Assembly (NCBI GenBank): GCA_008933525.1
Contig: WBUV01000272.1
Location: 1 to 5,104, forward strand
From: Bacteroidales bacterium
GTDB lineage: Bacteria; Bacteroidota; Bacteroidia; Bacteroidales; Tenuifilaceae
Direction: 5' to 3'
DNA length: 5,104 bases
The translations under genes were made by a program, and so were the position numbers. A model generated the notes under the pieces. The model made no database searches. It was given only the letters and a program-made list of their open reading frames with translations, and was not told where the DNA came from. This document shows, piece by piece, positions 1-5,104 of the stretch; within the stretch, counting starts at the first letter, position 1, and each line of letters begins with the position of its first letter.

Positions 1-25
1 GTATTTTATTTTTCAACTTACACTC

Positions 26-58
26 ATAAGCTATAAGCATAAGTTACAAACAATAAGC
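26..58. repeat. Iterated ATAAGC words
   Basis: ATAAGC occurs at 26-31, 33-38 and 53-58, and ATAAGT at 39-44. The word CAACTTAC also occurs twice, at 14-21 and 62-69, and its inverse TAAGTT lies at 40-45. The cluster may be a protein-binding array or AT-rich intergenic noise. No function is assigned. Confidence 0.3.
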
Positions 59-87
59 GAGCAACTTACTTAAAGAGGCTGTTTGTT

Positions 88-110
88 ATTTCTATCCAAT
101 CAATAGAAAT
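88..110. repeat. 8-bp perfect inverted repeat
   Basis: ATTTCTAT (88-95) and ATAGAAAT (103-110) are perfect inverted copies around a 7-nt loop. The stem is AT-rich and no T-run follows on the plus strand, so it is a weak terminator candidate. It may be an operator or mark the tail of a transcript from upstream of the window. Confidence 0.35.
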
Positions 111-201
111 TATTGAACTTCTTTCATAAAATATATCCAACATCCCGCTTCTCGCTAGTTTGTAAATGAGGGGCTAAGTCAGCAAAGAACGCCGAAAAGT
201 A

Positions 202-232
202 TTGTTTTGGCTTTTCATTTAACGTATCTTTG
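202..232 (+). promoter_or_regulatory. Bacteroidota-type promoter for the structured leader
   Basis: TTG at 202-204 is followed after 20 nt by TATCTTTG at 225-232. This matches the known Bacteroidota -33 (TTG) and -7 (TAnnTTTG) elements at normal spacing. Transcription should start near 237-240 and run through the hairpin into the gene at 426, giving an untranslated leader of about 185 nt. The -33 element overlaps a small dyad, GCC-g-AAAA (191-198) with TTTTGGC (205-211). Confidence 0.55.
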
Positions 233-269
233 CTAATAAAGTATTGATGTTTGCTTTACTGAAACTTCT

Positions 270-388
270 CAACAGAAAAACGGCCAATTTTTCAACGAGC
301 AGAGAAGTCAGAAAGCGGACACACTCTATATGGGTGTGTTCCTTTCGCTTTATAGTCTGCTCTGGGTGCTTGGCCGTACCTTCTGTTG
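270..388 (+). ncRNA. Long interrupted hairpin: structured leader or small RNA
   Basis: Five consecutive stems nest in order: 270-277 with 381-388 (CAACAGAA/TTCTGTTG), 281-287 with 370-376 (CGGCCAA/TTGGCCG), 297-303 with 356-362 (GAGCAGA/TCTGCTC), 312-317 with 346-351 (AAAGCG/CGCTTT), and 319-324 with 334-339 (ACACAC/GTGTGT). That is 34 Watson-Crick pairs over 119 nt, with a loop at 325-333. Small internal loops separate the stems, as in a functional RNA rather than a recent DNA palindrome. It lies about 30 nt downstream of a good promoter. A transcript from about 238 to the T-run near 416 would be roughly 180 nt. I cannot assign it to a known RNA family. It could be a cis-regulatory leader of the gene at 426, an independent small RNA, or part of a repeated element. 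Read as protein, the same stretch gives an apparent hydrophobic peptide starting at the loop ATG (330). Confidence 0.5.
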
Positions 389-416
389 CTATATAAGCGT
401 GGGTTCACACCTTTTT
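333..416 (+). terminator. Alternative hairpin plus T-run (possible attenuator)
   Basis: GGTGTG (333-338) pairs with CACACC (406-411), CC (341-342) with GG (402-403), CGCTT (346-350) with AAGCG (395-399), and ATA (352-354) with TAT (392-394). Five Ts follow directly at 412-416. The left arm is the same segment that closes the inner stem of the long hairpin, so the two folds exclude each other. The loop is long, about 37 nt, which makes this an unusual terminator. The arrangement resembles antitermination, but no switch is shown by sequence alone. Confidence 0.3.
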
Positions 417-425
417 CTATTATAT

Positions 426-1172
426 ATGACTAAAAAGAAAAGTCTGGTAAAACATAAATTTCCAGCCAATTTATCTTCTGTTGAACAGAAAATACTTGTT
501 GTTTCTTTACTAGAGGATCTGGACGGGCATAATACTATAAAACATTTTTCAATTTATGGCATTGATCTTCTTACTCGCAAGATCTGCCCCAACACAGAAA
601 TGTTCAACTCCATAATATCCGAAATCTTTAACATTAGTTATACCACCAGTGATTTGGTTGGATCTGAATTCATTATACCAAACACCCTTATAAAAGAACT
701 AAAATCCGACACCTTTAAACAGGAATGCTTGCAACAGCAAGAAGAAATCCTCAACCTTTGGACTACCATCTCTGCTTACGAAACTATAGAATACATCAAC
801 CAACTCCTATATAAAATCAACAGTAAAGAGGTAGAAATAGACAATGCAAAGCCAGTTATTGAAAGACTTACAGAGAATTTCTCAACAGGGCAACTTTGGA
901 ATCTATCGTATAAAGCCAACCAAAGAGCCTGTGAGATAATTCTCACCCAAAAAATCGACGAAAAGGATTACCCAGACATACTTCTTCACGCCATACTCGA
1001 AAAAGGGTTGCTATATATTAATAAGGGTTGGAAGATTCTTCCATTTAAGCGTTGGGGTAATCAGTGTAAACAATCTGAACTAAGTCAACATTTTTTTAAC
1101 GAGGTATTAGAATTAGGGGAAGATGGCTTTAATACAATACCAAGTTTAGAAAACCTAAAACTAGATCAATAA
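426..1172 (+). CDS. Hypothetical protein, 248 aa, function unknown
   Basis: I do not recognise this protein. An in-frame ATG at 330 would add 32 residues, but that extension is encoded by the hairpin's loop and 3' arm, so I prefer the ATG at 426, which starts MTKKKSLVKH. The upstream bases TTATAT are AT-rich without a Shine-Dalgarno, as is common in Bacteroidota. The product is soluble-looking and mostly helical, with no signal peptide or membrane segment. Visible blocks, numbered from 426, are a basic N-terminus (1-12), a Glu/Gln-rich helical stretch (about 98-130), and a more patterned C-terminal part from about 152: FSTGQLWNLSYKA, then a helix rich in Leu and Ala, GWKILPFKRW (201-210), and SELSQHFFNEVLELGEDGF (217-235). 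The C-terminal pattern gives a vague impression of other uncharacterised bacterial proteins; I could not test this. It stands alone, 156 bp before a recombinase gene. Confidence 0.7.
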   Translation: MTKKKSLVKHKFPANLSSVEQKILVVSLLEDLDGHNTIKHFSIYGIDLLTRKICPNTEMFNSIISEIFNISYTTSDLVGSEFIIPNTLIKELKSDTFKQECLQQQEEILNLWTTISAYETIEYINQLLYKINSKEVEIDNAKPVIERLTENFSTGQLWNLSYKANQRACEIILTQKIDEKDYPDILLHAILEKGLLYINKGWKILPFKRWGNQCKQSELSQHFFNEVLELGEDGFNTIPSLENLKLDQ

Positions 1173-1244
1173 AATTCACATAACACCACTACCCTCCTCA
1201 CTAAAACTTTTGCATAAAAAACCATCGTTAAAAACTATCAGGGT

Positions 1245-1302
1245 ATTGCATAATATTATTCGATTATAATTGCAATTTATTGAACAAATAAATGTAAATT
1301 TC
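1245..1302 (+). promoter_or_regulatory. Possible promoter and dyad before the recombinase
   Basis: ATTGCA (1245-1250) and TGCAAT (1271-1276) form an inverted repeat around 20 AT-rich nt. TTG at 1270-1272, inside the right arm, stands 22 nt before TAAATTTC (1295-1302), a weak match to TAnnTTTG lacking the final G. This would place the start about 20 nt before the recombinase ATG, and a protein bound to the dyad could cover the -33 element. A second -7 candidate, AACTTTTG at 1205-1212, would give a leader of about 110 nt. Confidence 0.25.
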
Positions 1303-1328
1303 CTAATTATTTTTTCACACTACCAAAA

Positions 1329-1952
1329 ATGAAGATAATAGGGTACATAAGAGTAAGTACTGATAAACAAGATTTACTCAAGCAAAAACATCTAATTCTG
1401 GAGTTTGCTCAGAAGCATCAGTACTTAGTAAACGACTTCGTTGAAGTGGAAATTTCATCAAGAAAGGACAAAACTGAACGCAAAATAGATTTCCTAATCA
1501 AGGAACTCGAAAAGGGAGATACGCTTTTGGTTGCTGAGCTAAGTAGACTAGGACGCAACATGCTAGAAACGCTTAACATCATTAATGAACTCTCAGAGAA
1601 AGGAATTATAATTAAGTTTATCCGTCAACCTGAACTATCTACTGATGGAAACCATACAAAATTACTCCTGGCAATATATAGTTACTTTGCAGAATCTGAA
1701 CGAGAGTTTATTTCGCTAAGAACAAAGCAAGGTTTAAGTGCGGCAAAAGCCAGCGGAAAGAAACTAGGTAGGCCTATAGGTATAAAAAATAAGAATGGAA
1801 GAATTCTAGATCCTTTCAAAAATCAAATCATAGAGTTGATAAATCTCGGTTTGCCAATCGCATCAATAGCAAAAATCATTAACAATCAACTTCATAAGAA
1901 GGTGAGCTATAACACATATAAACTATATGTAAAGGGAACAATCTCCCTCTAA
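1329..1952 (+). CDS. Small serine recombinase (resolvase/invertase family)
   Basis: At 207 aa this is a typical full-length small serine recombinase, which cuts and rejoins DNA through a covalent phosphoserine link to invert or excise a segment. The N-terminal catalytic domain (about 1-140) opens with GYIRVSTDKQ, giving Arg8 and the nucleophile Ser10. Arg45 lies in ISSRKD, and ELSRLGRN supplies Arg73 and Arg76, the counterparts of gamma-delta resolvase Arg68 and Arg71. FAESERE (120-126) carries the Glu124-Arg125 pair at the start of the long dimer helix. The linker KKLGRPIG (144-151) leads to a helix-turn-helix domain (about 163-207) for site recognition. No active-site residue looks lost. 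The ATG at 1329 is chosen because the family motif begins four residues later. I cannot tell invertase from resolvase, and its crossover sites are not certain; the repeats at 1993-2095 are one candidate. Confidence 0.93.
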   Translation: MKIIGYIRVSTDKQDLLKQKHLILEFAQKHQYLVNDFVEVEISSRKDKTERKIDFLIKELEKGDTLLVAELSRLGRNMLETLNIINELSEKGIIIKFIRQPELSTDGNHTKLLLAIYSYFAESEREFISLRTKQGLSAAKASGKKLGRPIGIKNKNGRILDPFKNQIIELINLGLPIASIAKIINNQLHKKVSYNTYKLYVKGTISL

Positions 1953-1992
1953 TTCAAGATCAATTTTTATCTATTAAAATTTGAATAAGGTT

Positions 1993-2031
1993 AGGTGGTG
2001 CTAAATTCAGGTACGGAATTCGTCATTGACA
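1993..2031. repeat. Direct repeat, copy 1 (39 bp)
   Basis: This unit starts AGGTGG, has TTCAGGTAC at its centre and ends TTGACA. It is an imperfect direct copy of 2059-2095. Both are most likely the subterminal repeats of an IS21-type end. Confidence 0.7.
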
Positions 2032-2058
2032 CTCAACTTGTATTTATGTGGTCTGGAG

Positions 2059-2095
2059 AGGTGGCGTAATTTTCAGGTACCAAATTTAGTTGACA
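2059..2095. repeat. Direct repeat, copy 2 (37 bp)
   Basis: This is the partner of 1993-2031, with the same AGGTGG start, TTCAGGTAC core and TTGACA end, and two fewer bases. It contains the 6-bp palindrome GGTACC at 2076-2081. Ten bases downstream, at 2105-2114, lies a separate AT palindrome, TTATTAATAA. Confidence 0.7.
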
Positions 2096-2171
2096 TTATA
2101 TACCTTATTAATAATGGACTATCAAACCACAAACTCTTAATTTAAAACCCATCTTATAACTACAAAACATT

Positions 2172-2179
2172 TAACTTTG
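2172..2179 (+). promoter_or_regulatory. -7 element of the umuDC promoter
   Basis: TAACTTTG matches the Bacteroidota -7 consensus TAnnTTTG exactly. No clear TTG sits about 20 nt upstream, so the promoter may be weak alone or need an activator. A start 5-8 nt downstream would leave a leader of only about 10 nt before the umuD ATG at 2196, so the message would be nearly leaderless. Confidence 0.5.
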
Positions 2180-2191
2180 CATAAATGCAAA
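2176..2191. promoter_or_regulatory. Palindromic operator candidate at umuD
   Basis: TTTGCAT (2176-2182) and ATGCAAA (2185-2191) form a perfect 7-bp inverted repeat with a 2-nt centre. It overlaps the -7 element and the expected transcription start, where a bound dimer would block transcription. It is the natural candidate for a damage-responsive repressor site at this mutagenesis operon. The repressor is unknown, and the sequence is not the CTG-N10-CAG box of enterobacterial LexA. Confidence 0.5.
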
Positions 2192-2195
2192 CTAA

Positions 2196-2639
2196 ATGCG
2201 ATCAAACAAGAACAATATATCACTCAAGTTTTTAGAGAAAACAAATCCCGACGATTTGCAATCTATAATCGAAGGTTTTGTTGCAGCAGGCTTCCCCTCC
2301 CCTGCTGGCGATTATATTGAAAATGATTTAAGCCTCAAATCTTTACTTATACGCAATGAGAGTTCCACTTTCTTTGTTCAGGTTAAAGGAAACTCCATGC
2401 AGGATGCGAATATATTTGATGGAGATATTCTTGTGGTAGATAAATCACTTAATCCAAGCAAAGAATCTATTTTGGTTTGTTTTATTGATGGAGAGTTCAC
2501 CGTTAAAAGGGTGAATAAAATTGGCAACGATTACTTTTTAATCCCAGCAAACAAGGATTTTCAACCAATCAAGATTGAGGAGGGTTCAGATTTTAGGCTT
2601 TGGGGTGTTGTAACTTTCATTATACATAAAACACAGTAA
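2196..2639 (+). CDS. umuD: UmuD, self-cleaving subunit of DNA polymerase V
   Basis: UmuD is a LexA-like S24 protein that cleaves itself when bound to RecA filaments; the shortened UmuD' dimer then activates UmuC for translesion synthesis. The 147-aa product shows the scissile bond in AAGFPSP, predicted between Ala31 and Gly32, where the E. coli bond is Cys24-Gly25. The catalytic serine is Ser67 in GNSM and the lysine is Lys104 in FTVKRV. Their spacing of 37 residues equals that of E. coli Ser60 and Lys97. The N-terminal arm is about seven residues longer than in E. coli. There is no helix-turn-helix, so this is UmuD and not a LexA repressor. The ATG at 2196 is the first in frame after the promoter; the ATG at 2185 is in another frame. 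The stop lies 3 nt before umuC. Confidence 0.95.
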   Translation: MRSNKNNISLKFLEKTNPDDLQSIIEGFVAAGFPSPAGDYIENDLSLKSLLIRNESSTFFVQVKGNSMQDANIFDGDILVVDKSLNPSKESILVCFIDGEFTVKRVNKIGNDYFLIPANKDFQPIKIEEGSDFRLWGVVTFIIHKTQ

Positions 2640-2642
2640 GAA

Positions 2643-3893
2643 ATGTTCGCCCTGGTTGATGGAAATAATTTCTATGTTTCGTGTGAGCGGGTTTTTAATC
2701 CTACACTCGACGAAAAGCCTGTTGTTGTGCTATCCAACAACGATGGTTGTATTATTTCTCGATCCAACGAGGCTAAAGCTTTAGGTTTTAAAATGGGTGA
2801 GCCTGTTTTTAAACGCAAAGAACTCATAGAGCAGAACAATGTGAATGTTTTTTCATCGAACTACACACTATACGGCGATATGTCGAATAGAATGATGAAA
2901 ACACTTAAGGAATTCTCCCCCGAAGTTGAAGTTTACTCCATTGATGAAGCTTTTTTGGACTTAACTGGAATACAAGGAAATTTAGAGGAATACGGACAAA
3001 CCATAAGAGCAACAGTATACAAGAACCTTGGACTACCCGTTGGAATTGGCATTGCAAACACCAAAACACTTGCAAAAATCGCCAACAAAATTGCAAAGAA
3101 ACAGAACGGTGTGTTTGTTATTGATTCAGAAAGAATCAGGGATTGGGCTTTACGGAACACGCCTATAGAGGATGTTTGGGGAATTGGACGACAGTACGCC
3201 AAGATGCTTACAAATATGGGAGTTCATACAGCATACGATTTTACAAGGTTAGATTCTAATTGGGTTAAGGACAGAATGACTGTTGTTGGCCAAAGGACAA
3301 GGGAAGAACTTCTAGGATTATCTTGCATTTCGCTCGAAACCATAGTAAAATCAAAAAAGAACATTGCAACAACTAGGGCATTTGGAAAAAAACTCTCAGA
3401 TATTAATACTATTGCTGAGGCTGTAGCGACCCATGCAGTACGATGTGCTGAAAAACTTCGGAAGCAACAATCGGTGGCCAATTTTGTTACTGTATTTATT
3501 CATACTGACCCCTTTAACCCAAACGAAAAGTATATTTACCGAAGTGTGACTGTAACAATGGACGAGGCAAGTAATTCAAATCCTGATTTGGCTAAAGCAG
3601 CACTGGCTGGACTAAGAAAGATTTACATCCCGAATATCCTGTATAAAAAGACAGGTGTTATTGTAAGTGAAATTTCATCGGAGAAAAACATACAAGGGAA
3701 TCTTTTCAAAACAACCGACAGGGAAAAGTTGAATAAAATTTCAAAGGTGACCGACTCCCTCAATGCTAAGTATGGAAGGGATAAATTAAAGCTTGCGGTA
3801 CAGGGTAATAAGAAGGAATGGAAACTAAAACAGGAAAAACTCTCACCCTGTTTCACTACTCGATGGGAGGACATACTAAAGGTTAAAGCATAA
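2643..3893 (+). CDS. umuC: UmuC, Y-family DNA polymerase (Pol V catalytic subunit)
   Basis: UmuC copies damaged templates at low fidelity once bound to UmuD' and RecA. The 416-aa length is normal for the family. The palm begins FALVDGNNFYVSCE, with metal-binding Asp6 and the likely steric-gate Tyr11. SNNDGCIISRSNEAKALG (31-48) is the finger segment, and YSIDEAFLDL (98-107) carries catalytic Asp101 and Glu102 at the same numbers as in E. coli. GIGIANTKTLAKIANKIAK (134-152) and WGIGRQ (179-184) belong to the palm and thumb. The little finger follows from about 240. QGNLF (351-355) is a likely sliding-clamp motif of the QxxLF type. The tail (about 365-416) matches the usual UmuC C-terminal domain, ending with TRWEDIL. 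The start lies 3 nt after umuD, so translation is probably coupled. Nothing looks truncated. Confidence 0.96.
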   Translation: MFALVDGNNFYVSCERVFNPTLDEKPVVVLSNNDGCIISRSNEAKALGFKMGEPVFKRKELIEQNNVNVFSSNYTLYGDMSNRMMKTLKEFSPEVEVYSIDEAFLDLTGIQGNLEEYGQTIRATVYKNLGLPVGIGIANTKTLAKIANKIAKKQNGVFVIDSERIRDWALRNTPIEDVWGIGRQYAKMLTNMGVHTAYDFTRLDSNWVKDRMTVVGQRTREELLGLSCISLETIVKSKKNIATTRAFGKKLSDINTIAEAVATHAVRCAEKLRKQQSVANFVTVFIHTDPFNPNEKYIYRSVTVTMDEASNSNPDLAKAALAGLRKIYIPNILYKKTGVIVSEISSEKNIQGNLFKTTDREKLNKISKVTDSLNAKYGRDKLKLAVQGNKKEWKLKQEKLSPCFTTRWEDILKVKA

Positions 3894-3895
3894 TT

Positions 3896-3907
3896 ATGAA
3901 ATTTCAT
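3896..3907. repeat. 12-bp palindrome between umuC and the 108-aa gene
   Basis: ATGAAATTTCAT is a perfect palindrome starting 3 nt after the umuC stop. There is no loop or T-run, so it is not a terminator. The 56-bp gap has no good TAnnTTTG promoter; the nearest match is TAAATTTA at 3918-3925. Read-through from umuC is likely. Confidence 0.35.
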
Positions 3908-3949
3908 TAGCATTCTTTAAATTTACAGTAACCTTCAAAAACCATCTTT

Positions 3950-4276
3950 ATGAATACACCAAAAGAGAATTCAAAGGAATGGACAAAAGACCCAAATTAT
4001 CCAATAAGGGTGCTATACGATGATGGTGATTATACAATAATTTGGGGTAAACACTACGATACTCCAGCTTTAGCCTCGCGCTGGAACCTGACTAATGAGG
4101 ACGAAAAGCCACATTGGCATATTGAGCCTAATTTTATTGCTACAGCAATACTGCAAAGACTTTTAACCTTTGCGATTGATAGGCCAAATTATGGCTATTA
4201 CGATAATATTCTATTTGCCATAAGTGAGTTAAACAAGCAGGTTGCTCCTATTGACAATCCAGAGGATTACAAGTAA
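3950..4276 (+). CDS. Uncharacterised 108-aa protein of the umuDC-SRAP cluster
   Basis: I do not recognise a family for this gene. The product is small, soluble-looking and rich in aromatic and acidic residues, with no signal peptide, membrane segment or Cys. After a polar N-terminus, IRVLYDDGDYTIIWG (19-33) looks like a beta hairpin, LASRWNLTNEDEKPHWHIEP (41-60) is a Trp-rich linker, and NFIATAILQRLLTFAIDRP (61-79) is a probable helix. The tail (96-108) is polar. It begins 56 bp after umuC, and its stop touches the next ATG with no spacer, so it is almost certainly cotranslated with the SRAP gene. This context suggests a role in damage tolerance or in regulating the SRAP protein. That is inference from position only. 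No Shine-Dalgarno is visible; the bases before the ATG are CCATCTTT. Confidence 0.85.
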   Translation: MNTPKENSKEWTKDPNYPIRVLYDDGDYTIIWGKHYDTPALASRWNLTNEDEKPHWHIEPNFIATAILQRLLTFAIDRPNYGYYDNILFAISELNKQVAPIDNPEDYK

Positions 4277-5029
4277 ATGTGCTTCTATTATTCCATAACT
4301 AAGAAGTCAATTAACACCCTCGTAAAGGGCAAAATCATTAAGGAGAACCAGCTTAGCCTTTTTGAGGAGCATTACATTGTAAGTGGTTTCGACCATCCAA
4401 GAATGCCCATTATTACTGACGACAATCCCGAACAAATTCAGCATTTGCAGTGGGGTTTTATGCCTCAAAATGTTACAAGTTTTGAACAAGCCCAGGAATT
4501 CCTAAAACGATACAATACACTTAATGCAAAGGCCGAAGACATCTCAGATAGCAAACTATACTCTGAATCATACCAACGCAAACGCTGCCTTGTACTTTGC
4601 TCGGGTTTCTTTGAGTGGCGAAAGGTTAAAAAGGAGAAAATTCCCTACTATGTAACCCTTAAAAACGACGAAATGTTTGTCTTTGCAGGTGTTTGGAACG
4701 AAACCACCGACTCAAAGGGTAACAGGTATAGGTCATTCTCAGTTTTAACAGTGGAAGCAAACGAATTAATGGCCAATATCCATAACACAAAAAAAAGAAT
4801 GCCATTAATCCTTACTCCAGAGCAAGCTCAAGTTTGGATTAATAAGAATTCGGATGAAAAAATGTTACAGACAATTGTTAAGCCCATACCATCAAATCAA
4901 TTAAAGGCACACAGCATAAAGAAGTTTGTTCCTAGCAACTCCAAAAATCTTGACACATCCGATTTGATAGCCTACTACAATTACCCTGAAGTTTTTGGTC
5001 TACTCTCCGAGCAGGAAACTATATTTTAA
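4277..5029 (+). CDS. yedK: SRAP-domain abasic-site shield protein (YedK/HMCES family)
   Basis: SRAP proteins bind abasic sites in single-stranded DNA and form a thiazolidine cross-link through the N-terminal cysteine, protecting the site from breakage. Cys2 is present and is exposed once Met1 is removed, which also fixes the start. The other active-site positions are Asn83 in NAKAED, Glu113 in FFEW and His169 in IHNTKKRMP, matching E. coli YedK Asn75, Glu105 and His160. QWGFMP (58-63) is the conserved WG segment. Two points differ from E. coli: Lys85 replaces the DNA-contacting Arg of NARAE, and three extra residues lie between His169 and the RMP motif. The 250-aa length is typical. The ATG follows the previous stop with zero spacing. 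The older name, SOS response-associated peptidase, fits its place beside umuDC. The symbol follows the E. coli homologue and is by family only. Confidence 0.93.
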   Translation: MCFYYSITKKSINTLVKGKIIKENQLSLFEEHYIVSGFDHPRMPIITDDNPEQIQHLQWGFMPQNVTSFEQAQEFLKRYNTLNAKAEDISDSKLYSESYQRKRCLVLCSGFFEWRKVKKEKIPYYVTLKNDEMFVFAGVWNETTDSKGNRYRSFSVLTVEANELMANIHNTKKRMPLILTPEQAQVWINKNSDEKMLQTIVKPIPSNQLKAHSIKKFVPSNSKNLDTSDLIAYYNYPEVFGLLSEQETIF

Positions 5030-5058
5030 GAGCACCACCTATAACACTTTATTTTTCA

Positions 5059-5071
5059 GCAAATTATTTGC
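5059..5071. repeat. Palindrome GCAAAT-T-ATTTGC
   Basis: A perfect 6-bp inverted repeat with a single central base lies 30 bp after the SRAP stop. No T-run follows closely enough for a terminator. It shares the words TTTGCAT and GCAAAT-like half sites with the umuD palindrome, so it may bind a related regulator. Confidence 0.35.
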
Positions 5072-5097
5072 ATTTGTTTAACTTTTTTATACTTTTA
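5067..5097 (+). promoter_or_regulatory. Weak promoter candidate for a gene beyond the window
   Basis: TTTG at 5067-5070 is followed after 19 nt by TACTTTTA (5090-5097), which differs from TAnnTTTG in the last base. The palindrome at 5059-5071 overlaps the -33 part. Whether a gene follows cannot be seen. Confidence 0.25.
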
Positions 5098-5104
5098 TGT
5101 ATCT

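Larger units (their letters stand above)
1..425. other. Gene-free 5' region with repeats, promoter and structured leader
   Basis: I support no protein-coding gene here. From left to right it holds iterated ATAAGC words, an 8-bp inverted repeat, a Bacteroidota-type promoter and a long hairpin with an alternative fold ending in a T-run; each has its own entry. On the minus strand one frame is open from 255 to 127 (43 codons) and reads like ordinary hydrophilic protein (for example FSAFFADLAPHLQTSEKR), but it has no ATG and is closed by stops at both ends. It could be a decayed fragment or chance. A 25-codon minus-strand frame with an ATG at 143 and its stop at 66 is too short to support. Confidence 0.6.
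1993..2095 (-). mobile_element. Probable solo end of an IS21-family element
   Basis: On the minus strand the sequence starts TGTCAACTAAATTTGGTACC at 2095 and a second TGTCAA copy starts at 2031. IS21-family elements are known to begin with TGT and to carry several similar repeats inside each terminus, so two TGTCAA-led copies about 65 bp apart fit one such end. No istA or istB transposase and no second end is in the window, so the copy is at best a remnant. The outer boundary would be 2095. Alternatively these are binding sites for the recombinase whose gene ends 40 bp upstream. The family call rests on pattern memory. Confidence 0.4.

Overview
The window looks like a piece of a Bacteroidota chromosome. 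It is AT-rich, its promoter candidates fit the Bacteroidota TTG-N19/22-TAnnTTTG pattern rather than the sigma70 one, its starts lack Shine-Dalgarno sequences, and its proteins resemble Bacteroidota versions of their families. These are judgements by eye; no database was searched.

Layout, left to right. (1) 1-425 has no gene I can support. It holds short repeats, a good Bacteroidota-type promoter (202-232) and a long interrupted hairpin (270-388). One strand of the hairpin's inner stem can also pair with a downstream segment that ends in a T-run, so the leader may have two exclusive folds. (2) 426-1172 encodes an unrecognised 248-aa protein. The longer frame from 330 runs through the hairpin, so I prefer the start at 426. 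(3) 1329-1952 encodes a small serine recombinase of the resolvase/invertase family with its catalytic residues intact. (4) 1953-2195 holds two imperfect ~38-bp direct repeats that look like one terminus of an IS21-family element, followed by the promoter and a perfect palindrome in front of umuD. (5) 2196-5029 is a co-directional DNA-damage-tolerance cluster: umuD, umuC, an uncharacterised 108-aa gene, and an SRAP-domain (YedK/HMCES-type) gene. The junctions are 3 nt, 56 nt and 0 nt. (6) 5030-5104 is the start of an intergenic region with a palindrome and a weak promoter candidate.

Function. UmuD and UmuC should form an error-prone translesion polymerase (Pol V type), with UmuD activated by self-cleavage. 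The SRAP protein should cross-link to abasic sites in single-stranded DNA and shield them. The cluster therefore joins lesion bypass with abasic-site protection, and the 108-aa protein between them is the best candidate for an undescribed partner. The recombinase and the IS-like end suggest that the left half is accessory DNA. No CRISPR array, tRNA, rRNA or complete insertion sequence was seen.
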